Source of the DNA: Gordionus sp. m RMFG-2023
Taxonomy: Eukaryota; Nematomorpha; Gordioida; Chordodea; Parachordodidae
Direction: 5' to 3'
Length of the DNA: 64,000 bases
Assembly (NCBI RefSeq): GCF_954871325.1
Contig: NC_088778.1
Location: forward strand, 22,863,120-22,927,119
Shown: positions 47,801 through 59,800 of the stretch, piece by piece
Position numbering within the stretch: the stretch's first letter is position 1
Layout of the letters: the number at the start of each line of letters is the position of its first letter
Program-made: the position numbers and the translations under genes
Notes under the pieces: model-generated
The model's database searches: none
What the model was told of the DNA's origin: nothing
The model's input: the letters and a program-made list of their open reading frames with translations, nothing else

Positions 47801-50800
47801 AAATTCAAACCTGGGTCGAACTATCACATAGATGGGTTTTCGCAAATAAGCCAGTTCCATTATCACATTGATTAGCATCGAGATACCTTAAGTCCATCAT
47901 TACAGCAATCACACCTCTTAAATTGAAATGTTTAAATAATACTTTTATAATTATAATTTTCAAATCAGGAAAAATTGTGTCCAATATCAAAAAAAATCTA
48001 GTGCTAAAGGAATGGCATTTATTACTTTTTTCAAAAGGTAAAAACTAATGCCTTTATTTTTTTCGAGTAACGTTAATGCAAAACGTTACTCGTTAACTTT
48101 AAATGTTTTCCTAGAAAGTATAGAAAAAAGCATTTTATTTTTTTTAAATTTTATAAATAATTTAAACCGAGTTTTTAATTCAGATCAACCATCAAAGTCC
48201 TCATTTCTATTTTATTTATTACATTTTTGTTGTAGAATTTTATACAGTCGAGATTGTTAATCTAATTAATATTGAATAAATTGAGGTATGTTGATTTACA
48301 TTTTCTACCAATATAATTTATTTATAAAGAATATGTCAACAGTACTTATTCTTCTTTGCCCTGGCCTCAATATGAAACATAATTTACACTAATAAATAAA
48401 ATTAAGGGCACTAGGTCTACACTTTGTAAGTGTAGATTGTGCCAATTCAAATATTTCAACCTCGATGTCCAGCAGGTCAAATCTAAAACGATATTTAGGT
48501 AAAAATATTAATCCAGGTTAAATTCTGATAAAAATATTTAAAAAATTGATGAGGATCTGAATAAACATTCTGTGAAAATGATCTAATAAGAGTTTTTGAA
48601 CATATAGATCATCCTTTAAATATTTTTAATAAATTTCCTCAATTTTTTATATTAAATATAATGCAACCTTCCCATCATCCTCTGTGCCAGTTGAACGTGT
48701 GTTTAGCACTAAGCGCTCTTTTTAATCTGATCAAAATTTTGAAAATTATTGTTGTTAAAAATAAAAAAAAATGTTACAAAAAGATCATATCTTATAATAT
48801 ATCATTTTTAAATAATTTTATTTTTATTATCTATGGGATAAAAATAAATAAAAAGAAAATTTGTTTATAATATTTAGAGAATTTTTTATGTAAGTTCCTT
48901 TTTTACGGTATCCCGTCTTTACAGAGAATCTTTTATAGAGAATGCAAATATAGAGAAACTTTTATAGAGAAAACAATTGTAGAGAATGTCGTTTATAAAG
49001 AATATCGTTTATAGAGAATGATTTTATAGAGAATTTATTTTATAGAGAAACTTTTAAAGAGAAAACAATTATAGAGAATGTCGTTTATAGAGAATCTCAT
49101 TTATAGAAAATGATTTTGTAGAGAATCTCGTTTATAGAGAATGATTTTATAGAGAATTTATTTTATAGAGAAACTTTTAAAGAGAAAACAATTATAGAGA
49201 ATGTCGTTTATAGAGAATCTCATTTATAGAGAATGATTTTGTAGAGAATCTCGTTTATAGAGAATGATTTTATAGAGAATTTTATAGAGAAACTTTTAAA
49301 GAGAAAACAATTATATAGAATGTCGTTTATAGAGAATGATTTTATAGAGAATATTTTACAGAGAATTGTTTTATAGAGAATATTTTACAAAGAATTGTTT
49401 GAGAGAGAATTATTTTATAGAGAAGGATTTTATAGAGAATAATTTTATAGAATTTTATAGAGAATGATTTTATAGAAAATGAATTAAGTATTATTTTAGA
49501 AATAAATTTTCTCAAAAAAACAAGCCAGATGCCGTCATATAAATTCTCGGAACCCTTGGATAAAAAAAGGGAAAAAATAATCTTAAAAAAAATTATTCAC
49601 GTTCCTGATTTGTATTGCTTATGAATAATTATGATAATATTTTTAAGTTTCCTGTTGTTATTTTTTTTAAAAATACGCTGAACAATTAGAAGTAGTAATG
49701 TTAAAATTATGAAAATATTTCCTTCTTTATCAGTTTCTATTAGTGCTTTGCTTTAACTAGTAGAGTAGCCATTTTAAAAAAAAACTATTAGCAACAAAGC
49801 CAGCCTTACCCCAATTGTTTTAGAAAATTTTATCAATATTTAGTTGCTTTGTGCATTATTTTAATCTGCTTGGTTAGGCCCCGATTTTTTAAAAATATAT
49901 TATCTATTTTTAATTTGCCTAGATAATAATGGTGATTTAAAATGTTTGGTTTTAAAATAAATGGCCCGGCTTGAGTTTTTTAAAAAAAGCTTTTTTTGAC
50001 CCGGCATGTGTATTTAAAAAAATTAAAATACGGCCCGAGTTTAAGGTCGGGCGTGTAGGTTTCTGATTTATAGTGCGCTTTTATAATTTCCCTAATAAAT
50101 CTGATTTTACCAATTCCAAAGAGAATCTACCCTGGGAATTTCATACGATTGCGCCAAAATATTTTTGTATTTAATAATTTTATTTTGTTCTATTTTTTCA
50201 TTTTAAATCATAAATTGAGCGCGTTTTATTAAATTTTAAATCTGATTTTGCCGAAAATGCATTAGAATATGTGTAGAATAGCCACCCTATAAATTTCAGA
50301 AGATCTTATATTGAACCTCTGAAGAAATTTTAATTTACATTAATCTGAAATTTATAAGTAGTGTTAGTAGCCTTAAAATCAGCTAAACATAATTTGGCTT
50401 AACCGAAAAATCGCCTAAAACTAATTAGACAAAATGTAGGGACTGGGAGCTAGGCTAATCGCCCATCAGCGTTATGCAACACTAAGCCTAGCCTTTATTA
50501 AAATTATTTTATATATTTATTATGTAACGATATATGACGGGCGATTAATCGAGCTCCTTAGCCGATGCCTAATTTTTGAATAATTAGTTTTCGCCTATTT
50601 TTATGCTAAGCCTAATTATGCTTAGCCGATTTTTTAACCTAAAAACTTGGCTAACCGTTTTAGAATTGCCTAAGATTAACCGATTTCGCAACATTTAGGG
50701 TGGGTATTCTACACTTATTCAGGTGCATTTCTGGCAAAATCAGATTTTTAAATTTAATAAAAGGCACTCAGTTAATGATTTTAAATGCAAATAATAACAA

Positions 50801-53800
50801 AAAATAAAACAATACCCATCAAACTATCGCCTTACCAATATTAAGTTTAGTTAAAAGATCATTAGAGCACTGTCTAATATTCACAGGGAGGCAGGGAAGA
50901 CCAGGGGGTGGTTGGATCAATTTCTGTCAAAATAGTCATAGGTCCGAAAATAATTGTATCTGAATTTACAAAATACAAAATGATAGTTCAAACCCTTACC
51001 TAAAAATTATACATCGATTAAATTTAAAATAATACACTTTTTTCTCTAAATTGATTTTAGTAAAATAAAAATTTCTTATTACAAGCCTAAACTCCTTAGA
51101 AGTGTAGAGAAAGGTGAATCAAAAAGTTTAAAATGTTTTTTATAGGTTTTTTGAACTTGTTAAACATTCCGAAGATCAGACTTTTAATATTTATAAGAAA
51201 TTTTTTATTTACATATAGGGATTATATTTATTGATACCAATTTGTTTAAATATGGTTGGTTCACAGACAAGCTTGTATTTCATCATATGATTATAAAAGA
51301 AGCTTTGTATCATGATATACACTGATTTCCATCGCATTGTAATGTCTTTCTTTAGAAAATATCGAAGCTTGATATTTGCAGCAGATTGCACAATATTTTA
51401 CTAACTCTTTTACACTTAGAAGTTATTTCAAATACCTAATTACCAAAAGATTTTTCATCATATATTATAATACTACCCCCTTCTTCCCCCACTCTCCTCA
51501 TTTCCTATACCACATCAAAATTAGAACAACGGAATTCCAAATACAAACTACCCATTTTAATTTCAATGCCAATCATGAGTTATAACCCCTTCCCCTGTGG
51601 TAAAAGGTCCTGTTTAACATTGTTTGAATGGTTAAGCGTCTTTTTATTATTGGTAGTCGGTCTATGGATCTGGTTATAAGCAAATATAATTATCATTAAT
51701 ATTTAAATTTTTTCGTATCATTATGGCTAATTATTTATTCAAACTTTTCTGTTGGGAGGAGGGGTGGGTGTTTCTTAATAAAAAAATTTCATGATTAAAA
51801 CAATATTTTTATTTCCAGCATAACATAAGGATTTTCATTATCTACGCTTCCTCTGAGACAGTTATCTTACTTTTCTCTTATATATTTTTTATAGAGCCTT
51901 GCTTTCTACTGTAAAAAGTGGAATCATAAATGATAAGTTCGCTACAGCTTGTTTAATTAATTTTAATATCCGTCAATGCTTGCTTTTAAAACTTTTATTT
52001 TAAATCTTTCTAAACCTCTTTTAGTCTTGAAGAATACACATTTAAAAAAATATAAAGGCATAGAAAATGTAAAAAAGAGATATTTTCCACCTTTCGATTT
52101 TTTAGGGTTGTATCTACTCCTTGAAGTACAACTCACAATAAATATTTTATTCCATTAAATTTTCTCATCTTCAGCGATGATAGTAACGTCCAATCACTAT
52201 TATCGCCACTCTAATAAAATTTATGACATTCATCAGATTAATAAAATATAGCAACTGAACTGAAATGGAAATATACTATAATTTGTGTTAAAAATAGCTA
52301 AGTTATTTTTTAATAATATATGAGGCATGTTCAATTCATTCAATTTTAGCTCTACTTATATTTATAATATTTCTAATCCATTTTATATAATTTTGTCTTT
52401 GATCACATAATTAGAAAAAAGACTCGTCAGGAAGCAAGAACTTAGCAAGAATCAATTTAAGGAAATCAATAATCTATTTTTCCCCAATTCCTAAGTCACA
52501 ATAGTGGCAATTTCATCATCAAAGATTACACGAATTAAGTACTGAGATGGATAGCAATTCAATTCGACAATCTACATATGATGCCGAACATTGTTTTATG
52601 TCTTGTTGTGATAAGCTTTGACCTTGTCTTTTTGATTAAACAATAAGAGAACTTTATATAAATTTATTATCAAAAAATGCTTATCAAGTCCATACTAAAT
52701 CCCTCACTAATTAAAGCATGCTTTGTCAAAGAATAATATAAATCCGAAGTCTAATTATCTGTTTGGCTCGTTTTAATTAAATAAAAAAATTTTTCTTAGT
52801 GCCTTGCAAATTTTATTTATTTCGGCCAAAGCTCCATCCAAAATCTTTATTTTTAGGAGCCTAGCCATAATTTTAAATTTTAGGCCTTAGCCTGTCCTGT
52901 CCCAAATTTAATTGAAAAATATATCTAAACGTATATTAAACAATCAATTAATATAAAAATTTAATTCCTTTACCCTAATCTTTAGAGAAATTTATTTTAT
53001 TGCTTAGAATCTTTTTTATATTTTTTGAGTCAAAAAAAATCAAAAGCCTTAACCCTATTTTAAAAAAAAAATTTTTAGACCCAAGCCCGACTTTAACTTA
53101 ATTTCCAGGTTCAACTAAGTCTGTCTAAAGGCCGATAAATATAAAATTGTAGTTTTCATCAAACTCCATTCCCGATATCGCAACTGATGTAATTCATTTG
53201 AGATAATGCATTCGCGACAATGAATTCGCGATAATACATTTGCGATAATGCATTCGCGCTAAAACATTCGCGATAATGCATTCGCTATAATATTTTCGCT
53301 GTATTATACTCGCTATAATGCATTCGCGATAATGCGTTTGCTATAATACATTCGCGATAATGCATTCGGTAATGCATTCGCTATAATATCTTATATAGAA
53401 ATCTTCAATTTACGGTTTTGGTTTTTTAGGAAGGACAAAATTATGGTGCTTCTATTAAATCAAAAATATTGGTTTCTCTATAAATATGTGGAACCCCAAA
53501 TAGAGATCGGCACTTTTTGACACTCAATATATTAAAGTCATCGCATACATCTAAATGTTAGAGATTAATGAATTCTTAGTTAACTATATTAAAAAGATTT
53601 ATGAATAAAATTTGTATAATAAAATAGAAAGAAAATTATATTTAGAAACGTGTTCCGAAACGCAGAACGAACGGGAATTTGACATATTTTTTACCCAAAC
53701 AACTGGTTAAAACCTTTTCTTAATTAAAATTAAAATCAAGATTCTCGTCCGTCATATTATATTCATAAGGGTAGAGTTAAGAACCCTTCTATAGGCTAAT

Positions 53801-56800
53801 TTAGGTAGCTGACATATAATGCAATATATAAAAATTTTAAAAATGGTTGGTTCAGTTTAGATTCTCTTTAATAACGGTTAATACATATTTAACAAATCGT
53901 TTCAGGTTTGGTTTAGCTGAGTTAATAATCATAAACCTTGATATGATCTAAAAAGATTTTACAAAAAACCATTGTTGAAACAAATAAAGTCATCGAAAAA
54001 ATACAACAAATAAACTGAATTGTATTATTAAAATGTTAATTTTGATATATTTTTCAAATCCCGCATAAATTTTTTGAACTCTATAATTGGCCCATATATA
54101 ATATTCTCTATAAAATCAAGATCTAGAAAATAATTTTCTATAAAATAATTCTCTACAATGTAATTCTCTACAAAATAATTCTCTACAATGTAATTCTCTA
54201 CAAAATAATTCTCTATAAAAGTAATTCTTTTTAAAATCATTCTCTATAAACAACATTCTCTATAAAATCATTCTCTTTGAAGTCATTCTCTATTAAGGAC
54301 CTTCTCTATAAAATAATTCTCTTTAAAATCATTCTCTATAATCGACATTCTCTATAAAACCATTCTCTATAAACGGCATTCTCTATAAAATCATTCTCTA
54401 TAAATTAATTCTCTATAAAAATTATCTATATAAAACATTCTCTATAAAACATTCTCTATAAACTACATTCTCTAAAAAACAATTCTCTATAAATGCATTC
54501 TCTGTAATTGTTTTCTCTATAAATGTTTCTCTATAAAATACATTCTCTATAATGGTTTCTCTATAAAGACGTGGAACCCTTTTTTACAAGGTAACAAGTA
54601 AAGTGTATTCCTTTTTGCGTTTATTTTTTGAAGTAATGTTTACTAGAAAATTAGATCCACAAACTTTTGAAACTTTATCGAAAAGCAGTAATACCTTTTT
54701 TAAATATAAAAATAATAACATGTCTAAAATATAAAAATAATAAATAATTCTAGAATATTGTAAAAATTTCAAAACAAGATTAATTTCGATTTTTTTAAAA
54801 TGATTCATCTAAATATTTCAATTCAACCCGATTCATATTAGTAGAGACTATTATAAAAAAAAACTAATAAAATGAAAAATTTTTATGTTTTTGAATTCTG
54901 ATGGTGGAAAATCGAGATTTAAAATTCAAGACGTTTTTTTCCTTCTAAGAACGCCTAAATAATAAATTTCATAAAAACGCCTTTTTAGCACGTAGCTAGC
55001 AACCCCGTAGATTTTGGAATAATAAATCAAATAAATAAATATATTATTAAATATCAAACAGTTCACAAATTGGTATGAATGACCATTAGATAACTCTTCA
55101 TATAATGTAAAAATGATGATAAACGAAATTTGGAAATTGATATTAAACCAAAATTATACCATCATGAAATACAAATTTTTTTTTGAATGGAAAAATGATT
55201 TAATTTATTAAGGTTAGAATTTTTTGTTTGAGGCTATACAAAATGATAAATGTATCTTAGTGGAGAAAAATAAAATAAAACATTTATAATACTATTAATT
55301 TTAAAGAGATTTGGATACTATAAATTATTAAAAGGATTTTATAAAAATTTCAGGTTCCCAAAACGGAATTTTGCAAAATTATTTTATTTGTGTAATTTTA
55401 AAAAGAATTAATCAGTGGCTTAGATATGGAGGGAGGGGATGGGGTTGGGGGTTGAATTTAAAACATGGTAGATATCAGAGTTGTTAAAATATCTAGATAT
55501 AAAAATGTGATATCTGTATCTAGATACACTCTTATAAAAAGTATCTATATCTATATCGATATATTACTATTTTAGAGGTATCTAAATCTGTTTTAGATAT
55601 TTTTAAAATACATTATGATATACTTTTATTTAACGCTTTTTTATATAAAGATAAAAATATTTTAATGCAAAATTCATTTTATTTCATATAGGCATATAAT
55701 TTAATTAAATATATAAAAAAAATAGTAAAACTTATTAAAAAATATATAAATATTCATTAAATATTATTATCCCCCCCCTTCTCCCCCCATTTAAATCTAT
55801 AGATATCAGCTCAAAATTGTGAAGGATATATTTATCATGTATAGGAATATCGCGCCCATTAATGATAAAAAACAATACCATTGATGCACAAGATTATTTT
55901 AAGCAAATAAATTTATTTAGAATTTCTTAAAATAATTTTATAGATAATCCCCTGACTTTTAATAAATAAATTATAAGTTTAATGTAAAAAAAATTTTTTA
56001 AATAATGCTCGTTTATAATGAGAATTTGTTTGAAAGAACGAAAAAAAATAGGGGTTTTGACATTTTATTCTTATTATTTTATTTGGTGTTCGACTTGAAT
56101 GACAACAAAATATAAAAATATTGTTTACATATTTTGTGCTCTCATAATAAGAGTTTCTGTTCAAGAACAAAAGTATACCTTGTATAAAGTATAAATTATA
56201 TCTGTATCTTGATACGTTTCTATATGATATACCTGTATCTAGATCCATTAACTATCTTTTAATAACTCTGGTAAATATGAATAGGTATTTTATGTTTTCA
56301 TAATACATTTATATTGATATCCAGCTTAAAATTTGCTTTCATATCTTTTAAATCGATAAAACTTCCTGTTTAATTTTCTAAATAATCATCTCAGAAATAT
56401 CTTTTAATTAAAAACATAATGGAAAAACTATCATTTAAAACATTGAGCCAAAAAGTGATAGAACGTTATTTTATTACAAAAAAAACATATGTTAAAGTGA
56501 ATAATTAGGGGTTTTTTGAATATAAAACTCAATTACCAAGTAGACATAGAAAAAAAATAATTAAACATAAACGTCGTAATTAAAAGTAAGAAAAATTAAT
56601 GATGTATAAACGTTATATTTTATCTTAAAAAAATATATTCTTTCTATTTAAAAAAAATATAGTGGCCAACAAATTAAAATCAAGATTATAACAATTGATC
56701 TTTACCATAATATACCGATCGGCTGTAATGAATTCTAGCGAGAACAATATTATTACATATGGCCATTAAAAAAAATGTTTTCTTCAAAAATGTAACATAT

Positions 56801-59800
56801 CGGCGGATGCTACAGGCCAAGGGTTGGGTGAAAAATTACAGATAGTTTAACTTAACAAAGCATTACATAAGGTAATGCTCTTGTAATTCTCTCATTCTGA
56901 TAGTGTATGTTTATTTGTGTAATGTAACGTATGTTTTTCGTTATTTGAATAATTTTTTATAATAATTTTGAACAAAAAAATATTTTTTAAATATTTAAAA
57001 TGGAATGTCTGATGTTAACTGAAAGCAAGGTATCCATTAGAAAGCGTCTATTCACTTCTCTAGAATTTCTTCATCTTCAGATCTTTTCGTTGTGGTATGT
57101 ATTTAAATGATTTTGTTTTTTATTTTTTTAAACCCTAGCAACTATTGAAAATGCATTTAAGAAAGGAAGACTCGATAGTTGATAGCCCCCTGAACGATTT
57201 CTTTTACAATTCTATTATAAGTAATATATAGATTTAATTTTATTATTTAAAATTAATAAGACCATCTAAATTTTTATTAAATGAGTGTTATTTTAATTAT
57301 TAGATTAGATTCGTATATATTTTCTTCTTCAAGAATTATTGATTTTGTAGTGAGTTCTAGGGGAAATTTTTAATAGGGGAAGAAGAAAAATTTAATACTA
57401 CAGATTATCTAAAGTTTCATTTAAAATCATTGTCACTTTGAATTTGACTTTATTACACATTAAATTAGTTTACAACAACCGGTAAAAATAAATTTTTTTA
57501 TTTCCACATTTGGAGATCTTTAAAATAATTATCTTTGTTTTCTAATTTTAAATTAGACAAATATGACTAAACTAGTTTATGTTTAAATACTCTATTTTTT
57601 TTTATATTTTAGACGCTACAAGAAATGAATAAATTTAATTCTTTATCACATTTTTTGATTGATTTATTCTCTATGTAATAACGTGTTTTTATAACCTTTA
57701 CATGTTCAAAATAGCGGTAACGTAACCGTTAATTCTTTCGAGTAACTTGCCCAACCCTATTAATAGCAATGTGGGTAAAAAGGTAATAAGTGTTTTTCCC
57801 GAAGGATATCTTAGTCAATCCCCGTATTGCCTGATTAATATCTAAAGTTAAATAAATTCATTGCCAGTTAATATATAAATTAAAAACGACTCAAAGATCC
57901 ATGATCAAATTATCTTAAATTTATTAGGTATAATCTACTTATACATTCTTCGGCAAAAATTAGATTTTAAAATTTGAAAAACGCGTTCAACAAATGATTG
58001 TGCTAATTTTTAAAGCGTTTTTTAAATTTAACGATTTTACCCGAAAAGTAGGTATTCTAAATTTCCTTAGATTCTTTTAGTAAACATGAAATAACTTTAT
58101 AAAAATAAAAATAGCAATTTCAAAAATTAAATTAAAAAGTTCTCCATAATAAAAATATTTTGGGATATTTAAATGAGGGATCCTGATTCCGATCAACCTA
58201 TCCGGAGTAAGATCATCTAGAGACAGATATATTTAAATTTTCATATATTTTTCAATAAACTAATTATTTATTTTAAATTTTATTTACAGTTTTATTGGTC
58301 TATGTGTAGTTTAAGTGGTAGGATGGTTGTAGTTGTTATTTTAAACTTATGCGGAATTTAAATATTATTTAGATCCAAACGCCACTAAAACAACTTTTAC
58401 AATAAGGTTAGTGGTTAGAATACAAGCCTCCTCCCTTTCTCGTATACATTTTTTTCCAAACTTACTATAAATACTAATTTCAAATAAAAATGCATTTAAG
58501 ATAATTTACTAAGTTCCTTAATATCTGAAAGGATATATAAAAAAAAGTATATGAAATATCATAATATAGATTTCTTTTATTAGTGATTGATTGACAAAAC
58601 AAATAATAATTTATACGTTTCAAAAATTTTACTATTTTTTTTAGGTTGAACCGAATCCTCATTATTATAATACTTTTAAAAAACATATCCACAAGAAAAA
58701 ACTTGTTTTTTGGCCTTGATGACCATAAAATATTTTTAAATTTTACTGTATAAATGATAAAACAAAAATGATATTAAAAAAAATCGTTAATAATAACTAA
58801 AACATACAGTATAAGATTTACCACAAAACCAAAATTTTATATAAAAAAAATGTCACTTTTATAATTTTTTTGAAGTTACGATTTTGAAGCATTTTTTGAT
58901 TGTATTGATTGGTTTATATATTTATTTTGTTGATCCTTAAACACATTTTATTAATCGTAAATAAATCAGGGTCAAGAAGATTCTGGTTATTAGTAGCAAG
59001 ATATTTCGATTCCCAATCAGGAGTTTAAATGTTTTAAAATGTGATTGGCCGTGGCCAGTATAAACAGGATAGGAGCCAAAATGAGACTGGAGCTACCAAT
59101 TGGTTCTGGTGCGTTGACTTTTTTTGTGATTTCCTTTTTTAAACACTGATTTTTATTTGGATCCGTTTTCCGTTAATAATTTGGGATTTCTTTTCTTAGG
59201 GTTTTAAACAGCCTAAGAAAATGGGCGAGGGTAAAAATAAAAATACTCTTTAAATTTTCTATGAACTGATCCCTTTTGCTTCTGGGGTATTTACTTAGAT
59301 TTAATTATATTATTATATGAAATTTAATAAGAGAGATAAAATAAAATTATCAGTAAATACTCTAAATTTATTTAAAATAGAAACATAGGTTATTTGTGAT
59401 AGAACCCTTCTATCAATTTTATATAATATCCTTAATATATTTTTGTTAATTTAGATTTAGAAATGACACTCCTTTTTTTAGGTTGTATTTATAACCATTT
59501 AGTAATCTTCCTATAAATAATACTTATATTTTTTTTTCTCTATATGGTCAATCCAGATTTCACAATCATATCTATACAAATAATATATGTTTATATTTAT
59601 TTCTCTAGCTATAAGCTTGTTTCACAAGATGCCTTAGAATTTTCCCTATATTATTTGATCATTTTTAATATAAGAGCAATTTTGTATATTTCAAAAAATC
59701 TGAGAATTCTACTTTTAACAAAAATACTAATGTCTTTTTTCAAGCTTGAAATCAATAATTATTTGCTGGGATTTTGCAAATATAAAATTATTAATTTGGC

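Larger units (their letters stand above)
48907..54578. mobile_element. 5.67-kb TIR transposon with minisatellite arms (MULE-like?)
   Basis: The left end GGTATCCCGTCTTTACAGAG and the right end (read inward) GGTTCCACGTCTTTATAGAG match at 18 of 22 positions when extended by AA. The flanks CTTTTTTAC (48898-48906 and 54579-54587) are an identical 9-bp duplication. Next to each end is a long minisatellite of TATAGAGAATG-type units, in inverted orientation. A 9-bp duplication fits Mutator-like elements better than hAT (8) or pogo (TA), but no transposase of any family was recognised inside, so the class is open. It occupies much of receptor intron 1. Confidence 0.65.

Noticed and set aside
54028-54240. 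70-residue repeat protein (ENYFVENY units)
   Set aside because: Translation of the minisatellite arm.
48921-54568. Direct-repeat arrays as a CRISPR-like array
   Set aside because: The units are 12-16 bp, degenerate, without unique spacers of constant length, and lie in an intron of an animal gene.
48907-54578. pogo/Tigger assignment of the satellite-armed element
   Set aside because: Those elements duplicate TA; here the identical flank is 9 bp, and no CENP-B/DDE_1 transposase was seen.
58300-58420. tRNA-like or SINE box A/B in a TAGTTTAAGTGG stretch
   Set aside because: No cloverleaf could be folded and no box B at the right spacing.
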